Positions 20,510-27,393 of a DNA stretch of 64,000 nt are shown here, in pieces. Position 1 is the first letter of the stretch. Every line of letters begins with the position of its first letter. The notes under the pieces were generated by a model. It worked only from the letters and a program-made list of their open reading frames with translations, made no database searches and was not told where the DNA came from. The DNA is from CAZOWW01 sp964583765 (GTDB lineage: Bacteria; Actinomycetota; Actinomycetes; Actinomycetales; Kineosporiaceae). A program made the position numbers and the translations under genes. The DNA is taken from contig CAZOWW010000010.1 of NCBI GenBank assembly GCA_964583765.1, positions 1-64,000 of the forward strand. The letters are read 5' to 3'.

Positions 20510-20916
20510 GGGCGGCAGGGTGGGGCAAGTCAGCACGGGCACGGGAGGGCTTGTCGGCGCGGGGGTGGCGGGGTTGGGCATGTCGGGCGGGCTGTCGTGG
20601 GGTGGTGTGGCTTGTCGGCGCCGGGGATCGGGGCGGGGCGGGCTGAGAGGGTAAGGCACGGCGCGTCGGTCCGGTGAGGTCGGGTTCGTCGGCGCGGGGG
20701 CGGGGCCGGCTGGGTTCGTCGGCGCGCACAGGGCAGTGTCGGCACGGCTGGTCACGGGCGCGTCCCGGTGGAGCGGTAAGGCCAGGGTAGTCGGCCCGGC
20801 GCGGGAAGACCTGGGCGGGACGGTCAGCCAGGGATGGGCCGGGCTGGGACGTCGAGGGGGTGGCGCTGCGTACGTTTCGCGGCAGGCAGCGACTGCCGGC
20901 GCCCAGTGTACGCGAC

Positions 20917-21723
20917 TCAGCCGCCCGCCGCCGCCCGCGCCAGCGCGCCCCAGTCCCACCCGCCGCCGCCGTCTTGGAAAGAACGCATAATTCCGTTATC
21001 TGTTCGAGTGTTTTCCGGCTGATGCACATCGAACACATGTGCGGCGTGACGGCCCGCGTACTGCGGCGCGCGGTTCTCGGGGAACACCAGCGCGGACAGC
21101 AGCTCGATGATCTTGTCCTGTCGCTCAAGCGTTCGCGTCAGCATGCTCTCGACCCGGTCGAGCCGCGCCTCGATCGCCTCCCGCGCCGCCAGGCCGCCCT
21201 GGACGGCCGCAGCGGCCCCCGGCACCGGATCACCCGCGCCCGGGGCTGAAATCGGCTCAGCGTCGCCCTGAGGGGCCTCCGCGCGCCGGTAGCCGGACGA
21301 GGCCACCCGGTGGTCCCCCGGGGCGGCCCCGGGGTCGGCGGCCCCGGCCGGGGCGGGCAGCAGGGCCAGCCCCGCCCGCTCGGCCTGGGCGCGCAGCTGG
21401 GAGCGGGCGTACTCGGCGGCCCCCTCGCGGGCGGCCTCGACCGCCAGGGCCGCCTGCCGGGCGGCCTCGGCCAGCTCCGTGGCGGCTACCCGGTCGTCGC
21501 CCGGGTCCGCCGCCTGGAGGTCGCTGAGCCGGCGCTCCAGATGGCGCATGACGCCGGTCACCGAGCTGATCCGGCCGGGGGTGACCCCGGCCCAGTGCCG
21601 CGCCAGCCACCCCGTCCGGTCGTCGCGGTCCTCCTGCGCCGCCAGCCACTGCGCGAACGTCGACACCTCGACCCGCCTCCCCCCGCTTGTAATTACAACC
21701 TTGTGATTCCGTACCCGGTCCAT
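20917..21723 (-). CDS. YozE-like N-terminus with long coiled coil
   Basis: 268 residues from ATG 21723, preceded by GAGGGAGCTGGGG; an earlier ATG in frame would run into the origin-like region. The N-terminus (STFAQWLAAQEDRDDRTGWLA) resembles the YozE SAM-like fold. A long Ala/Glu/Arg helix follows (residues 70-140), then a Pro/Gly-rich linker and a second coiled coil near the end (AREAIEARLDRVESMLTRTL). The gene starts right beside the iteron region, on the side facing the repeat array. A scaffold or DNA-associated role is plausible; no enzymatic motif. Confidence 0.7.
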   Translation of the reverse strand: MDRVRNHKVVITSGGRRVEVSTFAQWLAAQEDRDDRTGWLARHWAGVTPGRISSVTGVMRHLERRLSDLQAADPGDDRVAATELAEAARQAALAVEAAREGAAEYARSQLRAQAERAGLALLPAPAGAADPGAAPGDHRVASSGYRRAEAPQGDAEPISAPGAGDPVPGAAAAVQGGLAAREAIEARLDRVESMLTRTLERQDKIIELLSALVFPENRAPQYAGRHAAHVFDVHQPENTRTDNGIMRSFQDGGGGWDWGALARAAAGG

Positions 21724-21779
21724 CCCCAGCTCCCTCGTGAGACCCGCTCCCTCATCTGCCCACCACGGTACCAGGCAGG

Positions 21780-22113
21780 TCAAATCAGAGCAGGCAGAAA
21801 TCTGCCGACACCCCCCGGACAGTGACTTGTAGACATTTTTCCCTATTGTTTGTGTTGTACGGGAAAAGGGCCTAAAACCATCGGCCACTACCTAGTTCCC
21901 AACCAAAGTCACCAACGTCTACAAAAACTGTATATCAGCACGTCAAACCAAGTGACTTCTATACGTGACTTCGGTAGGACATTGGTGACCTTGGCAGGCA
22001 GGCAGGCAGACAGAGCAGACAGATCTGCCTTGTCTGCTCGTATTTTGCGCATCTGCCTGCTCTGTGACGTTGAAAGTCACTACCCAAAGTCACTGCCCGA
22101 AGTCACTGCCAAA
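21780..22113. other. candidate replication origin with iterons
   Basis: Intergenic and clearly less GC-rich than its surroundings. Three tandem 12-13-nt direct repeats (AAAGTCACTACCC, AAAGTCACTGCCC, GAAGTCACTGCC) occupy 22073-22110, with a fourth degenerate copy at the primase stop codon. Further AAGTCAC copies occur at 21905, and inverted copies (GTGACTT) at 21822, 21952 and 21965. An AT-richer stretch (21833-21890) and inverted GCAGACAG/CTGTCTGC-like words around 21995-22060 complete the picture. It lies between the primase-helicase and the YozE-like gene, as expected of an origin. It must also hold the promoter of the 20917-21723 gene. Confidence 0.65.
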
Positions 22114-23664
22114 TCACCGGCAGATGAGGCCCCTGAAGTGGTATCTGCCGTCGGACAGGACGCGCGGGTACCGCCTGCCGACGATCGCCGAGAACGTCTT
22201 CCGGCCGACCGGCCGCTCCCCCGCCTCGGCGCACCACGTGACGTACCAGGCGTACAGGCGCTGCACCGTGACCGAGCTGTACGCGCTCGCATCCGGCTTG
22301 GGGATGAGCCGGCCCTCGTCGATCCACTCGGCGACGAACTCAAGCGCGCCTTCCGTCTGCTCGGCCAACTTCTCACGCGCATCAATAGATGACTGGGGTA
22401 GCAGTGGCATCCCATGCCACGCTTCTCGTCGGATCATCGCAAGAAGCTCATTGAGCACGCCGCTAAACTCGCCTCTCACGCGCTCCGCGAGTCCGTCGTC
22501 GGGGCGCTCGTACCCCCGCGCGAACGCCACCACCTCCTGGCGGGTCATGAACGCGTCGTCGCTGCTGGCGAACCGGATGGGCGCGTTCGACCCGATGAAC
22601 ACCGTCAGCTGCGGCGTCCACTCGACCGGCTTCTCGTACTTGCCCGCCGTCCGCTGCCGGTCCCGGCCGGTGAGCGTCTTCATCAGGCCCTCGTCGTACC
22701 GCGACCCGGGCGACGGCTCATGGGTGTGCACGAACCGCGCGCCGCGCAGCTCCGCCTGGCGGAACCCGGCGTCGCCCTGGTGCTTGGCCAGGAACGTCTC
22801 GGCCGGGACCGTCCTGGCGTACCCGCCCGCCAGCTCGGCGATCACGTCCGTGAACGTCGACTTGCCGCTGTCCCGCTCCCCGATCGTGTTGACGAACCCC
22901 TTGCGGGGCATCCGGCCGAACAGCGCCGACGCCGCCCGCCACAGCAGCCAGTCCCGCTGCGCGGCGTCGGCCACCGACGTCTCCAGGAACCGGCGGAACC
23001 ACGGCGCCCTGGCGGCCGGGTCGTACCGGACCCCGGACCCGCACCGCCTGGTGTCCAGCCGCCGCCGGTCGTGCGGCAGCAGCCGCACCGCCCCGTCCGC
23101 CAGGATCTGGGCGAGCGAGATCCGGCCGTTGTCCACCACGATCTCCCCCGTGCCCGCGTCCAGCCGGCTCTCGTCGACCCCGCACTCGCGGGCCAGCTGC
23201 CGCGCCAGCGCCCCCTGGCCGGCGTCGGACCAGAGCCGGTCCCGCAGGCCGAGCGCCTTCCCCCACCGCGCTTTCGCCTCCGCCCGCGCCCGCGCCTGCC
23301 CGGCCGCCGCCCCGGCCGCGATCACGGCCTCCTGCGCCGCCGCCACGTCCGCCGCCGCCCGCCAGTGCGCCCGCGCCGCCCACAGCGTCATCCGGTTGGC
23401 GAACTCGGCGTCCTGCGGGGCGTAGACCGCCCCGTCCCACAGCAGCCACGCGCCCGACTGCGCGCCGCACAGCATCGGCGACCCGGCCTCGGCGGTCATC
23501 AGCGCGAGCGAATGCGCCAGCTCGACGTCCGAGCGCGGCAGCCCGCCCAGCTCGGCCGTCAGGGCCAGGTCGACGCCCCCCTGGCCGTCATGCCAGATGA
23601 ACCAGTGCGCCGTGTAGGGGCGCCCCCGCCGGCCCGCCCGGTCCGGGCAGCACGGCGCGCTCAC
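22114..23664 (-). CDS. D5-type primase-helicase (SF3 helicase)
   Basis: 516 residues from the start at 23664. N-terminal part is a degenerate D5-N-like region; the C-terminal half is an SF3 helicase with Walker A GERDSGKSTF (about residues 259-268), a B-like region (LRGARFVHTHEPSPGSRYDE), sensor region FIGSNAPIRFASSDDAF and a D5-type C-terminal winged-helix segment. It unwinds DNA at the origin. The gene lies immediately upstream of the iteron region and downstream of the primase-polymerase, forming the replication-initiation module. The reading direction is towards the origin. Confidence 0.85.
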   Translation of the reverse strand: MSAPCCPDRAGRRGRPYTAHWFIWHDGQGGVDLALTAELGGLPRSDVELAHSLALMTAEAGSPMLCGAQSGAWLLWDGAVYAPQDAEFANRMTLWAARAHWRAAADVAAAQEAVIAAGAAAGQARARAEAKARWGKALGLRDRLWSDAGQGALARQLARECGVDESRLDAGTGEIVVDNGRISLAQILADGAVRLLPHDRRRLDTRRCGSGVRYDPAARAPWFRRFLETSVADAAQRDWLLWRAASALFGRMPRKGFVNTIGERDSGKSTFTDVIAELAGGYARTVPAETFLAKHQGDAGFRQAELRGARFVHTHEPSPGSRYDEGLMKTLTGRDRQRTAGKYEKPVEWTPQLTVFIGSNAPIRFASSDDAFMTRQEVVAFARGYERPDDGLAERVRGEFSGVLNELLAMIRREAWHGMPLLPQSSIDAREKLAEQTEGALEFVAEWIDEGRLIPKPDASAYSSVTVQRLYAWYVTWCAEAGERPVGRKTFSAIVGRRYPRVLSDGRYHFRGLICR

Positions 23665-23834
23665 AGGCCGCGCGCCGTTCGCGCCCGATAATCCCTTTGC
23701 GCTATTCGTTGCCAGCCGACTGTTTGTTCGGTATCGTAGGACATGAAAAGCCCTTCTTGCTGGCGGGTTGAGTAACAGGTGGCCGGGGTGGTAGCCCCGG
23801 CCTCACTCATCTTCCGGCCAGCCTAGACTGGCCG
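23665..23834. promoter_or_regulatory. leader between primase-helicase and repeat cluster
   Basis: 170 bp without a gene. It is locally AT-richer (23690-23750), so it is the natural place for the promoter of the - strand helicase gene; I cannot assign boxes with confidence. Confidence 0.35.
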
Positions 23835-24088
23835 GCACCCCGCCGCCAGGCCCTTGACAAGCCCCCTCGCCGCAGGACTCGCCCGCCCGACGCACCACGC
23901 CCTTCCTGCCCTGGCCCCTCCAGCGCCGCCGACCAGCCCCGGCCAGCCACGCCAATCCCGCCCCGACGACGCACCTCACCCGCCCGACAAGCCACCCCCC
24001 ACCATCCCGGCCCGATCCCAGCCCGACGCACCGGCCCGGCCCGACTAGCCAGGCCAACCCGCCCCCGCGCCGACGGACCCGACCCGGC
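23835..24088 (-). repeat. cluster of GTCGGC repeats (G-rich strand -)
   Basis: On the - strand the same units appear: GTCGGCGCGGGGGCGGG, GGCTAGTCGGGC, GGTGCGTCGGGC, GGCTTGTCGGGC and GGTGCGTCGTCGG. The orientation is opposite to the clusters at 4.3, 15.5 and 18.8-20.9 kb, although the flanking genes here are still on the - strand, so orientation does not follow transcription. Confidence 0.75.
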
Positions 24089-24089
24089 C

Positions 24090-25097
24090 CTAGCGACGGC
24101 GCAGCCACGCCAGGAACGCGGCGTTGCGCTCGTCTTCCTCCGCCCGCGACCGCTCGATGAACCGCCTCGCGCTCTCGGCGCACACCAGCGCCTCCGACCA
24201 CGGGAAATCCGTCCTGTCCGTCTTCTCCCACACCTCGCGCAGACGGGCCAGCACCTCCCCCGCCTCCCCTGGCGACGTCCCCAGCCTGCGGTACAGCGAG
24301 CACGCCAGCCGGTACATGGTGTGGTTCCGGGTGCCCGCGCTCAGCCCTTCCACGGCCATCAGATCCTCGTCGAGCGCTTCCTCCCCCGCCGACTTGCCTC
24401 CCCGATCCCTCCCAGCCCCGCCCGCGTGACTAACCGCCCCCGTCCTCACCGCCCCCCGGGCCAGCCACCCCGCCATCCACCCCGGCCACGGCGGCGCCTC
24501 GTGCGGGCAGCCCAGCGCCCACTCGTACGGCACCGGCACCTCGCCGGTCCCGCCGCCGCTGCGGTCCCCCGGCACCACCGCCAGCATCGACGGGGCGCAG
24601 ACGGCGTAACCGCCGTCCCCTTTCACGTCCACCCCGGGCAGGATGCCGGGCCGCTCCGGCACCACAACGCCCGTCGGCGTCCGCAGCCACAGGTGCAGCC
24701 CACCCGAGGGCGTGAGCACGCGCGGCGCGGCTTCCAGCGTGAGGATGTCATCACGCGGCATCGGGGGCGGCCCGGCCAGGAACCGTTCCATCGAGTCGAT
24801 GCCATTGACCCCGTGCTTGACATCGAGATCGACCACGGCCAGCCGGGACACGGACCCGGTCGCCACCCCGATGTTCGCCCCCCGGTCCTGCCGCCACCAG
24901 GACGCGATGATCAGCGGGTCGCGGCTGGCCTCGCGCACTCCGTGCGGCACGATCCGGTGCGGCCTCTTGCCCGCGCGCGCGAGCGGCAGCACGCTGTAGC
25001 CCCACCACGCGTACCGGAGCGCAGCCGCGCCCAGCCCGTACGCCCGGCAGTCAGGGTCGTCGGCGGCGAACTCGAAACAGCCCCACCGGCACGTCAC
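24090..25097 (-). CDS. primase-polymerase (prim-pol / bifunctional DNA primase N-terminal domain)
   Basis: 335 residues from GTG 25097, which overlaps the stop of the upstream gene. AEP-type prim-pol pattern: RYAWWGYSVLPLARAGKRPH, WWRQDRGANIGVATG, the metal-binding VVDLDVKHG (about residues 86-94), and LTPSGGLHLWLR with the catalytic His. The C-terminal third is a helical PriCT-like region (GTRNHTMYRLACSLYRRLGT). It makes primers (and possibly extends DNA) at the origin and presumably works with the D5 helicase encoded downstream. Confidence 0.85.
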   Translation of the reverse strand: MTCRWGCFEFAADDPDCRAYGLGAAALRYAWWGYSVLPLARAGKRPHRIVPHGVREASRDPLIIASWWRQDRGANIGVATGSVSRLAVVDLDVKHGVNGIDSMERFLAGPPPMPRDDILTLEAAPRVLTPSGGLHLWLRTPTGVVVPERPGILPGVDVKGDGGYAVCAPSMLAVVPGDRSGGGTGEVPVPYEWALGCPHEAPPWPGWMAGWLARGAVRTGAVSHAGGAGRDRGGKSAGEEALDEDLMAVEGLSAGTRNHTMYRLACSLYRRLGTSPGEAGEVLARLREVWEKTDRTDFPWSEALVCAESARRFIERSRAEEDERNAAFLAWLRRR

Positions 25098-25321
25098 GAC
25101 GGCCCCCGCCAGTCGAACCGCGCCCCGCGCATCGGCTCCGTGTGGCCCCACAGCGCCTCCGGCGGGTCGCCGAGCAGGATCACCATGCACATCCCGCGCC
25201 CGTTCCGGCACGTGTCGCACAGCAGATCCTCCTGCGAGATCGCGTTCCGGCACGGGTACTCGGAGAGCGCCCGGCACTGGCAGCCGGAATGCGGCGCCGG
25301 CGGCTGGTTGTTCACGGTCAT
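25094..25321 (-). CDS. small Cys-rich zinc-binding protein
   Basis: 75 residues, first gene of the leftward operon, with CAGGGAGAAGGACTA upstream of the ATG at 25321. Cysteines are arranged as CQC-x7-C ... CDTC-x5-C (PHSGCQCRALSEYPCRNA and LLCDTCRNGRGMC), suggesting one or two zinc sites. Being first at the divergent promoter, it could be a regulator. Confidence 0.65.
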   Translation of the reverse strand: MTVNNQPPAPHSGCQCRALSEYPCRNAISQEDLLCDTCRNGRGMCMVILLGDPPEALWGHTEPMRGARFDWRGPS

Positions 25322-25404
25322 TAGTCCTTCTCCCTGGTCAGTCGTACGACTCGATCGTACCTGGCCGGGATCGGATAGGATGGCCCGCAGGGAGAGGAAG
25401 AGTG
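25322..25404. promoter_or_regulatory. divergent promoter/operator region between the two arms
   Basis: This is where leftward and rightward transcription separate. It contains the perfect palindrome GTCGTACGAC (25341-25350) directly followed by a related inverted word GATCGTAC, good candidates for an operator. A TAGGAT at 25376-25381 could be the -10 box of the rightward promoter; no clear -35 is visible. Confidence 0.5.
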
Positions 25405-25941
25405 ATGATGACCGAATCTCACGTCCACACGATCTTCGACAAGGGCATGCGCTCTAAGGTCGAGATCACCGGAACGCTCATCGGCCACGGCAGCTCGCGC
25501 CGCGAGGGCAGCCCCGCCTGGGCCGAGGTGGAGATCTGGCGGCTGGACGGCGGCGGGTACCTCGTCCACAGGACCGGCTGGTCGCTGGTCTACCACACGA
25601 GGGACACCAGCTGCGAGACGCGGGACAGGCGCCAGCGCGGCGACCCGGCCGGGGTGGCGGACCTGCCCGACGACGCCGAGCCGTGCCCGAAATGCCGGCC
25701 GGAGTACCCGGAGGATCTGCCGGACGGCGACGGCGTGATCCGGTTCGAGTTCCCGCGCCACTCTTTCGACGGCTGCGACACCCCGGAGCAGGTGGCGGAG
25801 AAGCTGACCGTCATCCGCCACCGGGACAAGACCCGCAGCGTCCAGTTCAGCCAGCCGGTCAACGACTGCCTGGAGGAGTGCGCCCGCAACGACGCCGGCT
25901 TCGCCAAGTTCCTGCCCGGCCCCGTCCGGTTCGGGGGGTAG
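25405..25941 (+). CDS. hypothetical protein
   Basis: About 178 residues; GTG 25402, ATG 25405 and ATG 25408 are all possible, with GGGAGAGGAAGA favouring 25405. N-terminal beta-rich segment (VEITGTLIGHGSSRREGSPA), a central CPKCRPEYPEDLP motif and a C-terminal alpha/beta part (SFDGCDTPEQVAEKLTVIRH). First gene of the rightward early operon. Family not recognised. Confidence 0.68.
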   Translation: MMTESHVHTIFDKGMRSKVEITGTLIGHGSSRREGSPAWAEVEIWRLDGGGYLVHRTGWSLVYHTRDTSCETRDRRQRGDPAGVADLPDDAEPCPKCRPEYPEDLPDGDGVIRFEFPRHSFDGCDTPEQVAEKLTVIRHRDKTRSVQFSQPVNDCLEECARNDAGFAKFLPGPVRFGG

Positions 25942-25944
25942 GCC

Positions 25945-26193
25945 GTGCTAGAGCAGTGCACCGCCTGCGACCGCACGGCCAGGGGCCTGGTGCTGTCGCT
26001 GGCCAGCGAGGAGATGGTCGCCGCGCCGCGCTGGGAGCCGTACTGGACGTGCGAGAAGCTGCACCGGGCGGCGGAGATGGCCGCGCAGATCGCCCGTTAC
26101 GACCCCGGCGCGAAGGTGCTGGCGTTCCGGAGCGGATTGGCCCACGACCTGGAGCCGGGCCTGTACACGCTGGACGTGTGGAGGGCGCTGTGA
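25945..26193 (+). CDS. small hypothetical protein with CxxC
   Basis: 82 residues from GTG 25945. Contains QCTACDRTARGLVLSLASEE and helical LHRAAEMAAQIARYDPGAKV. Its stop overlaps the next ATG. Family not recognised. Confidence 0.6.
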   Translation: MLEQCTACDRTARGLVLSLASEEMVAAPRWEPYWTCEKLHRAAEMAAQIARYDPGAKVLAFRSGLAHDLEPGLYTLDVWRAL

Positions 26194-26330
26194 TGGCCCC
26201 GGACCCGCCGGACGAGGAAGAAGAAGAGCGCAGGAAGATGGCCGAGGAGCAGACCCGCAAGATCCTTGAGGAGTACCGGGCGAGAGAGGCCGAGCGGAAG
26301 GCCGAGGAGGAGAGGCGGCGGAAGTCATGA
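26193..26330 (+). CDS. 45-residue highly charged helical protein
   Basis: ATG 26193 to TGA 26328-26330. The product is almost entirely Glu, Arg and Lys (EEEEERRKMAEEQTRK, YRAREAERKAEEERRRKS), predicted as one long helix or coiled coil. It overlaps both neighbours by one to four bases. No function inferred. Confidence 0.58.
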   Translation: MAPDPPDEEEEERRKMAEEQTRKILEEYRAREAERKAEEERRRKS

Positions 26331-26875
26331 CATGGACGCCCGTGCGGCCGGGCGACGTGCTGGCGGTGCGGACCACGGGGCTGGCGGCGAGGCTGATCCG
26401 GTTCGGCGAAGCGCTCCAGGGCAAGCCGAACCTGGACAACCACGTGGTGCTGGTGCACCACGATGACCCGCAGGGCCGCTGGTGGGGGCTGGAGGGCCGC
26501 CCCGGCGGGGTCGGCTGGTGCGATATCCGCGCCTACCTGGATGACCGGTGGACGGTCAACAACTGCGGCCAGCCGCTGCGCGGCCCCGAGGGCCGGGCGC
26601 GGGTGTGCGCGGCGGCGGTGCAGATGCTCGGCACCCCGTACGACTGGGAGGCGATCGCCGACGACACGCTGCGCGCCTTCCATATGGCGGACGTGTGGCG
26701 CAGCAACTGGGGCGGCGTCGCGCCCGGCCACGTGGTGTGCAGCTCGTATACCGCTTTCCTGTACGAGCGAGAGGGATGGAAGCGGCCTGATGTGGGAGAC
26801 CGTGACGCTGAGCCGGGCGACTGGAGCGCCTTCGGCATACAGAACGGCTACAGCGCTCCTCTGCTTGGCGTTTGA
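26327..26875 (+). CDS. permuted papain-fold / NlpC-P60-like peptidase
   Basis: 182 residues from ATG 26327. The order of catalytic residues is His first (PNLDNHVVLVHH, about residue 40) and Cys later (GHVVCSSYTAFLYEREGW, about residue 138), as in circularly permuted NlpC/P60 (YiiX/YaeF-like) hydrolases. The opening PGDVLAVRTTGLAARLIRF is also typical of the family. Substrate could be peptidoglycan cross-links or a protein/lipid amide. Location at the start of the early region, away from tail genes, argues for an intracellular or early role instead of lysis. Confidence 0.75.
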   Translation: MTWTPVRPGDVLAVRTTGLAARLIRFGEALQGKPNLDNHVVLVHHDDPQGRWWGLEGRPGGVGWCDIRAYLDDRWTVNNCGQPLRGPEGRARVCAAAVQMLGTPYDWEAIADDTLRAFHMADVWRSNWGGVAPGHVVCSSYTAFLYEREGWKRPDVGDRDAEPGDWSAFGIQNGYSAPLLGV

Positions 26876-26960
26876 GGCCGCCCGCGCCGCAGACCCCGGT
26901 TTGGTGTTCCTGGCAGTGTGCTGCCTGACGGGGTTCACTGTGACTATGCTGCTGCTATGA
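26790..26960 (+). CDS. small overlapping membrane protein (holin-like topology)
   Basis: 56 residues from ATG 26790, overlapping the peptidase 3' end by 86 nt and ending in an ATGA junction with the next gene. Two hydrophobic stretches (TATALLCLAFEAARAAD and LVFLAVCCLTGFTVTMLLL). The pairing of a peptidase with a small membrane protein resembles an endolysin-holin cassette. Reality of the gene is supported by the ATGA coupling and by filling an otherwise empty 81-nt gap. Confidence 0.5.
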   Translation: MWETVTLSRATGAPSAYRTATALLCLAFEAARAADPGLVFLAVCCLTGFTVTMLLL

Positions 26961-27151
26961 CAGCAGAACAAGAAGCGTGGCCGGAGTTCATGACGGTGAC
27001 GGAGGTTGCCATAGTGCTACGTACGAGCAGAATGACCGTTTACCGCCTGATCAAGGAAGGCACCATCGAGACGACGCGGATCGGCCGCAACTTCCGGCTG
27101 CACGCCGACAGCGTCAGGGAGTACATCCAGGCCGGGTTGCAGGCCCCCTGA
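26957..27151 (+). CDS. helix-turn-helix protein (excisionase/BldC-like)
   Basis: 64 residues from ATG 26957. The whole protein is one winged HTH: FMTVTEVAIVLRTSRMTVYR, then LIKEGTIETTRIGRNFRLHA and DSVREYIQAGL. This is the excisionase/BldC pattern found in many actinobacterial regulators and phage Xis proteins. No integrase is present, so a transcriptional role is more likely than excision. Its stop overlaps the next ATG. Confidence 0.88.
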   Translation: MTAEQEAWPEFMTVTEVAIVLRTSRMTVYRLIKEGTIETTRIGRNFRLHADSVREYIQAGLQAP

Positions 27152-27393
27152 TGCCCGGCCACTGGTTCACCGCCGACACGGCCCTGTACGGCCTCGACTG
27201 CCGCGCGGTGCTGCCGGTGCTTAAAGTCGACAGCGTCGTCACCGACCCGCCCTACGAACTCGGCTTCATGGGCAAGAGCTGGGACGCCAGCGGCATCGCG
27301 TACGACCCCGAGGTGTGGGAGGGGTTCCGACCCATCGGCTGCGACAGCTGGGACGACGCCATCGCGCACGCCAGGGTGAGGCTGGGACTGTGA
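27151..27393 (+). pseudogene. internally deleted DNA methyltransferase
   Basis: 80 residues from ATG 27151. The first 50 residues are the N-terminus of a DNA adenine/cytosine-N4 methyltransferase, including the catalytic DPPY box (VDSVVTDPPYELGFMGKSWD). The last 23 (GFRPIGCDSWDDAIAHARVR) look like the C-terminal end of the same family. The AdoMet-binding FxGxG region in between is absent, so the protein cannot methylate by itself. It nevertheless ends in a GTGA overlap with the polymerase start, as if maintained for translational coupling. Confidence 0.7.

Larger units (their letters stand above)
18790..20870 (+). repeat. main array of about 55-60 degenerate GGYNN-GTCGGC units
   Basis: About 2.1 kb without a credible gene. 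The + strand repeats the word GTCGGC (variants GTCGCG, GTCGGG, GTCAGC) every 22-46 nt, on average about 33 nt. The word is preceded by GG, a pyrimidine and two freely varying bases: GGCATGTCGGC, GGCAAGTCGGC, GGTACGTCGGC, GGCTCGTCGGC, GGCTAGTCGGC. Spacers are G-rich with many runs of three or four G. Some longer stretches are duplicated, for example a 28-nt identity at 19842/20193 and a near-identity at 19681/20314, showing recent expansion. Two real assembly gaps fall inside. Pro/Ala/Thr-rich frames on the C-rich strand are by-products of its lack of stops. Confidence 0.85.

Noticed and set aside
18790..20870. CRISPR or guide-RNA array
   Set aside because: The constant word is only about 6-11 nt, spacing varies from 22 to 46 nt, spacers are all G-rich and related to each other, and no Cas1/Cas2 or Nop-domain protein is encoded in the window.
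19652..20959. Long Pro/Ala/Thr/Arg-rich reading frames on the C-rich strand of the array
   Set aside because: C-rich repeats contain almost no stop codons in any frame; there is no ribosome site, no domain, and the frames include N-gaps.
26957..27151. Excisionase implying a temperate phage with integrase
   Set aside because: No tyrosine or serine integrase and no immunity repressor were found in the window; the HTH protein is equally well explained as a regulator.
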